Program-made: the position numbers and the translations under genes | Part shown: positions 36,447-44,715 of the stretch, one piece after another | Layout of the letters: the number at the start of each line of letters is the position of its first letter | Position numbering within the stretch: the stretch's first letter is position 1 | NCBI GenBank assembly: GCA_963667815.1 | Contig: OY764021.1 | Source of the DNA: Saccharicrinis sp963667815 | Lineage (GTDB): Bacteria > Bacteroidota > Bacteroidia > Bacteroidales > Marinilabiliaceae | DNA length: 64,000 nucleotides | Strand: one strand, 5' to 3' | The notes under the pieces: generated by a model | Told to the model about the DNA's origin: nothing | Database searches by the model: none | Seen by the model: only the letters and a program-made list of their open reading frames with translations

Positions 36447-36902
36447 GTGAATACTTTAAGTTACAAAACAGTATCGGCAAACAAAGCAACTGCTAATAAA
36501 GAGTGGGTTGTTGTAGATGCAACAGACATGATAGTTGGACGTTTGGCTTCTAAGGTAGCAAAATTGTTACGTGGAAAGTACAAGCCAAATTATACTCCTC
36601 ATGTAGACTGTGGTGATAATGTAATTATTATCAACGCAGACAAAGTTCGTTTAACAGGAAACAAGTGGGAAGGAAGAGAATTCTTCTATCACTCAGGATT
36701 TCCAGGCGGACGTACAAATGTTACTCCTGCAGAATTGTTTGCAAAGAGTCCGGAGAGACTTGTAGAGAGAGCGGTAAAAGGTATGTTGCCAAAAACTCGT
36801 TTAGGACGTCAATTATTCAGCAACCTATTTGTGTATGCTGGAGCTGAGCATAAACAAGAGGCACAAAAGCCAAAAACTATTGATTTAAACTTATATAAGT
36901 AA
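36447..36902 (+). CDS. rplM: 50S ribosomal protein L13
   Basis: Large-subunit protein needed early in 50S assembly. The start is GTG at 36447, giving MNTLSYKTVSANKATANKEW, the usual Bacteroidota N-terminus; AAAGGAAG lies just upstream and may help initiation. Conserved blocks are DATDMIVGRLASKVAKLLRG, FYHSGFPGG and AVKGMLPKTRLGRQLFSNL. Length is 151 residues, standard. Its TAA overlaps an ATG of rpsI by one base. Confidence 0.98.
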   Translation: MNTLSYKTVSANKATANKEWVVVDATDMIVGRLASKVAKLLRGKYKPNYTPHVDCGDNVIIINADKVRLTGNKWEGREFFYHSGFPGGRTNVTPAELFAKSPERLVERAVKGMLPKTRLGRQLFSNLFVYAGAEHKQEAQKPKTIDLNLYK

Positions 36903-36907
36903 TGAGT

Positions 36908-37294
36908 ATGGAAGTAATAAACGCAATAGGTAGAAGAAAAGCTGCTGTGGCTCGTATTTATTTGAGCGAGGGTAAAGGACAAATTACCATTAATAAGCGT
37001 GACCTTAAGGAATTCTTTCCATCACCAATTTTACAATATATAGTAACTCAGCCGTTAAACACTTTAGGAGTAGCTGAAAACTATGATATTAAAGTAAATG
37101 TTTACGGTGGCGGAATTAAAGGACAAGCAGAAGCTATTAGATTAGCTGTTGCTCGTGCACTAGTAAAAGTTAACGAAGAAAACAAACCTGCTTTAAAGGC
37201 TGAAGGATTTATGACTCGCGACGCTAGAGTTGTTGAGCGTAAAAAACCAGGTCAACCAAAAGCACGTAAGAAATTCCAATTTAGTAAACGTTAA
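36908..37294 (+). CDS. rpsI: 30S ribosomal protein S9
   Basis: Small-subunit protein whose C-terminal tail reaches the P-site tRNA. Seen are INAIGRRKAAVARIYLSEG, GGGIKGQAEAIRLAVARAL and the basic end ERKKPGQPKARKKFQFSKR. I chose ATG 36908 (MEVINAIGRRK, 128 residues) because that length is usual; an ATG two codons earlier at 36902 overlaps the rplM stop and would also work by coupling. It is co-transcribed with rplM. Confidence 0.97.
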   Translation: MEVINAIGRRKAAVARIYLSEGKGQITINKRDLKEFFPSPILQYIVTQPLNTLGVAENYDIKVNVYGGGIKGQAEAIRLAVARALVKVNEENKPALKAEGFMTRDARVVERKKPGQPKARKKFQFSKR

Positions 37295-37320
37295 TATTTT
37301 TCGGGTGCGTTTAGTATCTA

Positions 37321-37374
37321 AACTTACAAGATCCTTATTAATACACTTTATTAACAAATGGCTACTTGTAAGTT
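37321..37374 (+). promoter_or_regulatory. Putative leader hairpin before rpsB
   Basis: AACTTACAAG (37321-37330) and CTTGTAAGTT (37365-37374) are perfect 10-bp inverted arms. Inside the 34-base loop TTAATA (37338-37343) and TATTAA (37349-37354) can form a second small hairpin with a 5-base loop. The structure ends 38 bases before the rpsB start and has no T-run, so it is not a normal terminator. Control of rpsB by S2 is a possibility, unproven. Confidence 0.4.
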
Positions 37375-37412
37375 GATATTTACAGAATGTAAACGACTTA
37401 AAAAAAAGTGAA

Positions 37413-38225
37413 ATGGCAAGAACAAATTTCGATGAATTATTAGAGGCCGGTGTACATTTCGGTCACTTAAAAAGAAAGTGGAACCCAGCTATGGCTCCTT
37501 ACATTTTTATGGAGCGTAACGGTATTCACATTATCGATCTACATAAAACAGCTGCTAAAATCGAAGAAGCAGCAAACGCATTAAAACAGATCGCAAGATC
37601 TGGACGAAAAGTTTTATTCGTTGCTACTAAAAAACAAGCAAAAGAAATTATTGCTGAAAAAATGAAAGGTATTAACATGCCTTACGTAGTAGAACGTTGG
37701 TCAGGTGGTATGCTTACTAACTTCCCTACAATCCGTAAAGCAGTTAAAAAAATGGGATCTATCGATAAAATGATGGCAGACCCAACAGCTTGGAAAAACC
37801 TTTCAAAAAGAGAGCGTCTTCAAATCACTCGTCAGAGAGCTAAGTTAGAGAAAACATTAGGAAGTATTGCTGACCTTACTCGTCTTCCTGCAGCTATGTT
37901 CGTTATTGATGTAATGAAAGAGCACATTGCCGTTCGTGAAGCAAAAAAACTTAACATTCCTGTGTTTGGAGTAGTAGATACTAACTCTAATCCAGCTGAC
38001 TTGGATTATGTTATCCCAGCAAACGATGATGCTACAAAATCTATCGAATTAATCACTGATATCATGGTGAAAGCTATTGAAGAAGGATTAAGCGAAAGAA
38101 AAGCTGATCGTGAAAGTGAAGCTGCTGCTAAAAAAGACAAAGCCGCTAAAAAAGACGAGAAAAAAGCTGCTGCTAAAGCAGAAGCTCCAGAAGCAACTTC
38201 TAAAGAAGAAGGTGCAGCTGAATAA
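37413..38225 (+). CDS. rpsB: 30S ribosomal protein S2
   Basis: Small-subunit protein, 270 residues. Clear S2 blocks are LLEAGVHFGHLKRKWNPAM, RKVLFVATKKQAKEII, VERWSGGMLTNFPTIRKAV, FVIDVMKEHIAVREAKKLNI and VVDTNSNPADLDYVIPANDD. After about residue 225 there is a Lys/Ala/Glu-rich, low-complexity tail, a frequent addition in Bacteroidota. It is followed by tsf after 32 bases. The 118-base gap to rpsI holds the inverted repeat described separately. Confidence 0.98.
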   Translation: MARTNFDELLEAGVHFGHLKRKWNPAMAPYIFMERNGIHIIDLHKTAAKIEEAANALKQIARSGRKVLFVATKKQAKEIIAEKMKGINMPYVVERWSGGMLTNFPTIRKAVKKMGSIDKMMADPTAWKNLSKRERLQITRQRAKLEKTLGSIADLTRLPAAMFVIDVMKEHIAVREAKKLNIPVFGVVDTNSNPADLDYVIPANDDATKSIELITDIMVKAIEEGLSERKADRESEAAAKKDKAAKKDEKKAAAKAEAPEATSKEEGAAE

Positions 38226-38257
38226 TTCATTTTAATCATCTAAAAAAAGATAATATC

Positions 38258-39082
38258 ATGGCGATTAAAGCTGCTGACGTAAAAAAACTTAGAGAGATGA
38301 CTGGTGCCGGTATGATGGACTGTAAAAAGGCATTAACCGAAACTGATGGCGATTTTGACGCTGCTGTTGAAATCATCCGTAAAAAAGGTCAGGCAATGGC
38401 TAGTAAACGTGCTGATCGTGAAACAACTGAAGGTTGTACTTTAGCAAAAGTTTCTGCTGACGCTAAAAAAGGTGCTGTTATCATTTTAAAATGTGAAACA
38501 GACTTTGTTGGTAAAAATGAAAGTTTCGTTGCTCTAGCTGATTCAATTCTTGAAGCTGCTCTTAACAGTGATGCTGCTACTAAGGAAGACATCTTAGATC
38601 TACAACTTAATGGTGTAGCTATCAAAGAAGTTATTACTGAGCAAATAGGTGTTATCGGCGAAAAAATTGAAATCGCTGATTATTCAGTTGTTACTGCTGA
38701 AACTGTAGTTCCTTATATTCACCCAGGAAATCAACTTTCTGTAGTTGTTGGCTTTAACCAAGCTGGCTTCGAAGAACAAGTTGGTAAAGATGTAGCTATG
38801 CAAGTTGCAGCTATGGCTCCTGTAAGTGTTGATAAAGATTCTGTTCCTGCTGAAATCGTTGAGTCGGAATTAAGAATTGGTAAAGAAAAAGCACGTGAAG
38901 AAGGTAAGCCAGAAGCTATGCTTGATAAAATTGCACAAGGACGTTTAGGTAAATTCTTTAAAGAATCTACTCTTCTTGAGCAAGCATTTGTTAAAGATAA
39001 CAAGCAATCTATTAAGCAATATCTTAACGGAGCAAGCAACGGTTTAACAGTTACTGAGTTTAAGCGTTTTTCTTTAAGCTAA
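38258..39082 (+). CDS. tsf: Elongation factor Ts
   Basis: Guanine-nucleotide exchange factor for EF-Tu. The N-terminal UBA-like region ADVKKLREMTGAGMMDCKKA is diagnostic, followed by CETDFVGKNESFVALADSI, VVGFNQAGFEEQVGKDVAMQ and KFFKESTLLEQAFVKDNKQS. Length is 274 residues, normal. It is the last gene of the rpsB-tsf unit and is followed by a very strong terminator. Confidence 0.98.
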   Translation: MAIKAADVKKLREMTGAGMMDCKKALTETDGDFDAAVEIIRKKGQAMASKRADRETTEGCTLAKVSADAKKGAVIILKCETDFVGKNESFVALADSILEAALNSDAATKEDILDLQLNGVAIKEVITEQIGVIGEKIEIADYSVVTAETVVPYIHPGNQLSVVVGFNQAGFEEQVGKDVAMQVAAMAPVSVDKDSVPAEIVESELRIGKEKAREEGKPEAMLDKIAQGRLGKFFKESTLLEQAFVKDNKQSIKQYLNGASNGLTVTEFKRFSLS

Positions 39083-39107
39083 TAGTTTTACGCTGTTAAA
39101 ATATATT

Positions 39108-39145
39108 ATCCCGGTTATGCAGATTGCATAACCGGGATTTTTTTT
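39108..39145 (+). terminator. Intrinsic terminator after tsf
   Basis: ATCCCGGTTATGC and GCATAACCGGGAT form a perfect 13-bp stem around a 5-base loop, followed by eight T. Confidence 0.95.
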
Positions 39146-39201
39146 GTGTATTCAAATATCTTTAGAAAAGGACGTAACACCACTTCTACTTATATATCAC
39201 C

Positions 39202-39936
39202 ATGCATAAAGCAGAAAAAAATTACTTGAGAAAAATAATCAAGCGATCAGGAGATGCTATTAACCATCATCAAATGATCTCCGATAATGATAAGATTCTT
39301 GTTGCTGTATCCGGAGGTAAAGATTCGCTTTCTTTACTGGATATCTTATCGGAAAGAAGAAAGTTTCTTCCTATTTCATATGAATTGCATGCAATACATA
39401 TTATTACTAAAGATGTTCCTTACGAGATAGACCAGGAATTCATAAAAACATTCTGTGAACAGCTTGATGTTCATTTGCACATTATTAGAACTTACGCTGG
39501 TATAGAAGAAAAACCTGACAAAAAGCCTTGCTTTACCTGTTCTTGGAATCGCCGTAAAGAACTATTTGACTTTGCTCAAAAAAATCATTTTAAAAAAATT
39601 GCATTCGGACATCATCTGGATGATGCAATAGAGACTTTACTGATGAATATGGTTATGCATGCCAACATTTCATCAATCCCTCCTACTCTATCAATGTTTG
39701 AAGGAAAAATTAATGTTATTCGCCCATTAATATATAATACGAATGCAGAGATGGCTGAATATGCAAGAATAAAACAATTTATTTCTTTAAAAAAGGAATG
39801 TCCATACGAAGATCACACATATAGAAATCACGCCAGACAATGGATTGATCAGTTTGAAAGATTAAACCTTCAAGCACGAATTAATCTTTTTAAATCCATG
39901 AGTCATATTGATACAGAATACCTACCAACTGTTTAA
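39202..39936 (+). CDS. ttcA: tRNA 2-thiocytidine biosynthesis protein TtcA
   Basis: PP-loop ATPase that thiolates C32 of some tRNAs with an iron-sulfur cluster. The PP-loop is SGGKDS (residues 37-42). Cys110 and Cys113 in KPCFTCSWNRRK, with Cys200 in KKECPYEDH, are the expected cluster ligands. FGHHLDDAIETLLMNM is the second family motif. Length is 244 residues, close to the short TtcA type. It stands alone between terminators. Confidence 0.9.
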   Translation: MHKAEKNYLRKIIKRSGDAINHHQMISDNDKILVAVSGGKDSLSLLDILSERRKFLPISYELHAIHIITKDVPYEIDQEFIKTFCEQLDVHLHIIRTYAGIEEKPDKKPCFTCSWNRRKELFDFAQKNHFKKIAFGHHLDDAIETLLMNMVMHANISSIPPTLSMFEGKINVIRPLIYNTNAEMAEYARIKQFISLKKECPYEDHTYRNHARQWIDQFERLNLQARINLFKSMSHIDTEYLPTV

Positions 39937-39984
39937 ACCTCTCTTATTCCATAACACATTATCTTTAATCATACCGTTCAAATA

Positions 39985-40015
39985 TTTGAATATTTAAGGC
40001 AATTAATTATATTTG
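39985..40015 (+). promoter_or_regulatory. Promoter of the M16 peptidase gene, set among palindromes
   Basis: TTTG at 39985-39988, a 19-base spacer and TATATTTG at 40008-40015 fit the phylum consensus exactly. The -33 box is the right half of the palindrome TTCAAATATTTGAA (39977-39990). The -7 box is in the left arm of ATATTTGA-5 bases-TCAAATAT (40009-40029). Transcription would start near 40022, leaving a 170-base leader. Confidence 0.6.
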
Positions 40016-40193
40016 ATTCATTCAAATATAACTGAACATAAACTCTTTTTATTTAAGAGGCACACACTATTACCATAACTACATTATTAACCATATGCTG
40101 TCAACTAAACTATTATCAAATTTAGCATCTCTCTGCTTCATAACAATATCCACAGACAATATTAATTCAATCTTATAATTAAAATTTTAACCA

Positions 40194-43070
40194 ATGTTTA
40201 AACAATCTTTAATCACCTTATTCTGCTTTTTTTATATCTGTATTAATGCAGAAGAAATTCCGTCTGCTTTAAAAGTTGAAAAATATACCTTAGCAAACGG
40301 ACTGACAATATATCTAAACGAAGATCATAGCACATCTTCCGTAATGGGAATGGTGGCTGTAAAAGGAGGAAGTAAGAGAGATCCTCAGGATGCCACTGGT
40401 ATTGCCCATTACTTTGAACATATTATGTTTAAAGGAACAAACAAAATTGGAACAACTGATTATGCTAAAGAAAAAATATATTTAGATAGTATTGCAGCTC
40501 AATATGATAAACTAGGTAAAACAACGGATGGCAAAGAAAGAGAAGCTATACAATTAAAAATCAATCAGCTATCAATTGAGGCATCTGATTATGCCATACC
40601 TAATGAGTTTGATAGAATCATAAGTCAAATGGGTGGACAATATTTAAATGCCTTCACTGGATACGAGTATATAGGGTATCTTAATTCTTTTCCTCAAACC
40701 GAAATGGAGAAATGGCTGGAAGTATACTCCCACCGTTTTGAAAATCCTGTATTTCGTTTGTTTCAATCAGAATTAGAAACCGTTTATGAAGAAAAGAATT
40801 TATATGCGGATAACATGTTTAGTTCATTTTTAGAAGCCCTATTAAAAGAACTTTATAAAGACACACCATATGCAAATCCTGTAATTGGGTATGCAGATCA
40901 TCTTAAAAATCCATCTTTAAGTAAAATGCGCGAGTATTATGAAAAATACTACGTTCCTAATAATATGGCTTTAATTTTAACTGGAGATTTTGATGCAGAA
41001 TCTGTTAAACCGATAATTAAAGAGAAATTTGGAGATTGGAAAGCTAAAGAATTACCTATAGAAACTGAAATAAAAGCAACACCTTTTAATGGACGAGAAC
41101 AAGTAAACAAAAGATTACTCCCCATAAAAGTTGGTGTGCTAGGCTATAGAACAGTGGCACAAGGACATCCTGACGAATTAAAAATTAATTTATGCAACAG
41201 GATATTATCGAACTACTCTTATACAGGATTATTAGACGAGCTTGTTAATGATAATGAGTTGATGGAGGCTCAAGTTGAAAACCTCAGCTTTGAGGAATTA
41301 GGTAGTACTCTAATAATAATGGTTCCTAAAATTTTCGGTCAATCATTAAAGAAATCAGAAAAATTGATTCTGGAAAAAATGAATAAACTTAAAAAAGGCG
41401 ATTTCAATGATGATTTAATTGATGCCGTTAAGCTTGAAATGATTTCTGAAAAAGAAAGAGATATTGAAGATAGTAGAAACCGATCTATTGCATTAATGGA
41501 TGCATTTGTTTATAACAAAAACTGGGATGAAGAAATTAAATATGCTGAACGCTTAAACGCTATAACAAAAGATGAAATTACAGAAACAGCTAAAAAGTAT
41601 TATGGTAAAGATTATTTAGCCTTCTACTCAAAAATGGGTTTCCCTAAAAAGGATAAGATTAAAAAGCCACCATACAAACCTGTTAAACCTAAAAATACAG
41701 AGGCTCAATCTGACTATGCAAAAATGATCAAAGAAATGCCGAGTGAAAAAGTAAAGCCTCATTTTACTGTGGAAGGTGTTGATTTTGAAAAAGGAGAATT
41801 AAACGATTGTGCAGCATTTTATATCTCAAAAAATCCTATTAACGACATTTTTTCTCTTAATATTAAGTTTCATGCCGGCACAAACGAAAGTATTGAAAAC
41901 GATTTAGCGAGCGATATTATAACCTATTGTGGTACCAAAGAATTTGCTTATGCTGATTTTAAAAAGGAATTACAAAAGCTTGGTGCAGACTTTTACGCTA
42001 ACGCCAATGGTACAAATTTCACGCTACATATTTCTGGATTAGAGAAAAATTTAAATCCAACCTTGAAACTAATAAACGATCTTATTTCGGATCCTGTTAT
42101 TAAAGATTCAGAAAAGACAAAATTAGTAAGAGAAAGGAAAATGAATAAAAAAATGATGCTCAAGGATGTTGATTATCAATCAGAAGCTCTTGATGAATAT
42201 GCATTATACAATAAAAATTCCTATTACCTTCAGGTTTTAAATGCAAAACAAATTAAAAACATCACCTTAGATAGTTTAATTACGATGACAAAAAATGTAT
42301 TTCATAAAAGTTGTGAACTACATTATTGCGGAAATCTAACTGCTGACGATTTTAAAAATATTTCTAAAAAAGAACTGACTTTTACTTCGCAGCTTCAAAA
42401 TGGAAATAAGTATTTTGTAAAAAATAAAATCAAACCAATTGAAAATGAAGTATTCTTTATTAACGACAAAAATGCCATCCAATCGCATATTAGTTTATAT
42501 GTAATCGGTAATGCAAATGACACTTCCGATTATTGGAATCAAAAATTATTTAACGAATATTTTAGTGGGGATATGTCTTCCTTGGTTTTTCAGGAAATCA
42601 GAGAATTTAAATCTTTAGCCTATAGTGCATATGGATACAGCCAAACCCCTTTTGCTAAAGATCACCCTTCCTTTTTCAAGGGTGTGATGAGTACTCAGGC
42701 AGATAAAACTATTGAGGCATTACAAACCTATGTGGATTTAATTAACAAAATGCCTCAAAAGCCAGAAAGGATGGATATCATTAAAGAAAGCATTAAGCAG
42801 TCTATGAACAGCAAACGTCCTGGATTCAGATATATCACTAACAGCATTCCTTATTGGCAATTTATAGGTTGCAATGAAGATCCTAATAAAATACTGTATT
42901 CCAACGTTGATGAGATGAACTTTGACAATATTTTAGCCTACTACAATAAGTACATAAAAGACAAAAAAATTATCATTACGATTGTTGGAGATAAAAAAAG
43001 AATTGACTTTGAAAAGCTTCAACAATTTGGCAATGTTAAAGAACTTAATAAGAAAGACGTATTTAACTAA
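40194..43070 (+). CDS. M16 family zinc peptidase (two-domain)
   Basis: Exported insulinase-type metallopeptidase of 958 residues. A signal peptide occupies the first 19 or so residues (ICINAEEIP boundary). The active HxxEH motif is HYFEH (His72, Glu75, His76), with the distal Glu in ETVYEEKNLY. The second half (from about residue 520) repeats the fold but has no HxxEH, so it is the usual inactive clamp half. Location should be the periplasm. The substrate is unknown. The SPFH protein gene follows after 26 bases; both may be transcribed together, which raises the idea of a membrane-quality-control pair. Confidence 0.92.
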   Translation: MFKQSLITLFCFFYICINAEEIPSALKVEKYTLANGLTIYLNEDHSTSSVMGMVAVKGGSKRDPQDATGIAHYFEHIMFKGTNKIGTTDYAKEKIYLDSIAAQYDKLGKTTDGKEREAIQLKINQLSIEASDYAIPNEFDRIISQMGGQYLNAFTGYEYIGYLNSFPQTEMEKWLEVYSHRFENPVFRLFQSELETVYEEKNLYADNMFSSFLEALLKELYKDTPYANPVIGYADHLKNPSLSKMREYYEKYYVPNNMALILTGDFDAESVKPIIKEKFGDWKAKELPIETEIKATPFNGREQVNKRLLPIKVGVLGYRTVAQGHPDELKINLCNRILSNYSYTGLLDELVNDNELMEAQVENLSFEELGSTLIIMVPKIFGQSLKKSEKLILEKMNKLKKGDFNDDLIDAVKLEMISEKERDIEDSRNRSIALMDAFVYNKNWDEEIKYAERLNAITKDEITETAKKYYGKDYLAFYSKMGFPKKDKIKKPPYKPVKPKNTEAQSDYAKMIKEMPSEKVKPHFTVEGVDFEKGELNDCAAFYISKNPINDIFSLNIKFHAGTNESIENDLASDIITYCGTKEFAYADFKKELQKLGADFYANANGTNFTLHISGLEKNLNPTLKLINDLISDPVIKDSEKTKLVRERKMNKKMMLKDVDYQSEALDEYALYNKNSYYLQVLNAKQIKNITLDSLITMTKNVFHKSCELHYCGNLTADDFKNISKKELTFTSQLQNGNKYFVKNKIKPIENEVFFINDKNAIQSHISLYVIGNANDTSDYWNQKLFNEYFSGDMSSLVFQEIREFKSLAYSAYGYSQTPFAKDHPSFFKGVMSTQADKTIEALQTYVDLINKMPQKPERMDIIKESIKQSMNSKRPGFRYITNSIPYWQFIGCNEDPNKILYSNVDEMNFDNILAYYNKYIKDKKIIITIVGDKKRIDFEKLQQFGNVKELNKKDVFN

Positions 43071-43096
43071 AAAAACAACTTAAAAACAAACAACCT

Positions 43097-44416
43097 ATGA
43101 TTACATTTCTTGGCTTTATAATACTATTAGCTGGTTTCGCAGCATTTGTATTTTCTAAAATAGAAAAAAGCAACAGCCGTCTTCCTGAATTACTAAAAGG
43201 CATAAAAAAGGTACATGGCACAGCACTAATTACCATTGGCATTATATTAATGCTTACTAAATCATTATTCTTTTTTGCCGACAGGGGTTTTAATTATCTT
43301 TTGGTTTCCCCTACAGGAAATATGAGTGCAGTAATGGAGCAAGGTATCAAATGGAGAGGATTTGCAAAGATTGACAAATGGCAAAAATTTATCGATGTAA
43401 AAGTTATTGGTGAAGGTATTGAAATTGACGAAGAAGAAGTGGAAGGAATCATGAAACCTATTCCTTTACGTTTTATTGATCAGGTAACAGCAAAAGGTTA
43501 TGTATCTACACGTTTCGAATTACCCCGCGATGGTGAGAGCTTTATTAATTTAGCTGTAAAATTCAGAACCATGAGTAACCTGGTAAATAACACTATAGTT
43601 CCTACAGTAAAAGAACAGTTGGTTAACACTGCCTATATGTTTGCTGCACAGGATTATATTTCAGGAGAAGCTCAAAGCTTTAGACAAGCTTTTGAAGAGC
43701 AATTAAAAGGTGGCGCCTATGCTGTTGAAAAAATTGAACGTCGCGATACTGTTTTTTCTGACATTCAGGATGATGATAGCCGAGTTATTAAAGAAGTACA
43801 AACATCTTATGAGGTAAATAAAGTTTTAGAAAACGGTATTCCGAAACGTATTAAGCACGAGTTAAGTGAGAACAATATTATTGTTTCTCAGGTAATTGTG
43901 GATAACATTGAGTTGGAAGCAACATTTAAACAACGCCTGGAAGCTCAGCGTGATGAATCTGCAAAACGTCAATTGGAGCAACAAAAAGTAGAAACAGCAA
44001 AAGATGCTCAGCAACGTATTATCGCTGAAGGGGAAAGAGACAAAGCTGCTGAACGTGTTGCACAAGAGAAGGAACAAGTAAAAGCGCTTATTGCAATTGA
44101 AACAAAACTAAAGCAAGAAGAAACCAATAAAAAATTAGCAGCTATAGCACTTGAAACAGAACGTTTAAATGCACAAAAGAAAAAAGTAACTGCTGATGCT
44201 GAAGCATACGAAATTTCGAAAAAAGTACATGCCGGTATTACTCCAGAAGTTAAACTCCAAATGGAATTGGATCGAGATGTAAAAGTTGCTGCTGAAATTG
44301 CTAAGATTAACTTCCCACAAACTATGATTATTGGAGGAGATTCTAAAGGAGGTACCCCACTTGAAAGTTTAATTGGAGCCGCAATGGCAAAGCAATTACA
44401 GACTACAAAAAAATAA
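43097..44416 (+). CDS. SPFH/band 7 (prohibitin-like) membrane protein
   Basis: A 439-residue SPFH-domain protein. Two hydrophobic segments lie near the N-terminus (about residues 2-20 and 40-62). Then comes the band 7 core, with KWRGFAKIDKWQKFIDVKVI and IKHELSENNIIVSQVIVDNI. A long Gln/Glu/Lys/Ala-rich coiled coil runs over about residues 275-375. The tail has PQTMIIGGDSKGGTPLESL, often seen in this family. Such proteins form membrane rings or scaffolds and often regulate proteases. It is linked to the M16 peptidase gene upstream, and a 14-bp-stem terminator follows. Confidence 0.9.
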   Translation: MITFLGFIILLAGFAAFVFSKIEKSNSRLPELLKGIKKVHGTALITIGIILMLTKSLFFFADRGFNYLLVSPTGNMSAVMEQGIKWRGFAKIDKWQKFIDVKVIGEGIEIDEEEVEGIMKPIPLRFIDQVTAKGYVSTRFELPRDGESFINLAVKFRTMSNLVNNTIVPTVKEQLVNTAYMFAAQDYISGEAQSFRQAFEEQLKGGAYAVEKIERRDTVFSDIQDDDSRVIKEVQTSYEVNKVLENGIPKRIKHELSENNIIVSQVIVDNIELEATFKQRLEAQRDESAKRQLEQQKVETAKDAQQRIIAEGERDKAAERVAQEKEQVKALIAIETKLKQEETNKKLAAIALETERLNAQKKKVTADAEAYEISKKVHAGITPEVKLQMELDRDVKVAAEIAKINFPQTMIIGGDSKGGTPLESLIGAAMAKQLQTTKK

Positions 44417-44434
44417 TTTAGTTTTTAACTAGGT

Positions 44435-44471
44435 AAAGAGGGAAAATGATCACATTTTCCCTCTTTTTTTT
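44435..44471 (+). terminator. Intrinsic terminator after the SPFH gene
   Basis: AAAGAGGGAAAATG and CATTTTCCCTCTTT form a perfect 14-bp stem with a 4-base loop, followed by a T run. Confidence 0.93.
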
Positions 44472-44686
44472 CATTACTTAAAGTAATATTAAAGTTCTTT
44501 TCTCATATTGAATGTTATTCATATAAAAATTAACATTAGAATATTGTAACTCGAAACTATATGATCATTCCCGTATTAAAGTCAAAATCATTAAAAACAA
44601 ATCAACATTTTGGTTAAAAACCCTTAAATCAACTCTTTTTAAAACTCTTTTTACATGAACTTAATCATATAAAGCAAAATAAACGC

Positions 44687-44694
44687 TACCTTTG
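44687..44694 (+). promoter_or_regulatory. -7 box of the typA promoter
   Basis: TACCTTTG matches TAnnTTTG and predicts a transcript start near 44701, about 15 bases before the ATG at 44716. This rules out the in-frame TTG at 44692 as the start codon. I found no clear -33 element. Confidence 0.65.
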
Positions 44695-44715
44695 CACCCT
44701 CATTTTTATTACGTT

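Noticed and set aside
44692..44715. TTG-initiated N-terminal extension of typA
   Set aside because: The TTG is part of the TACCTTTG promoter box, upstream of the expected transcript start, and TypA proteins begin at the later ATG.
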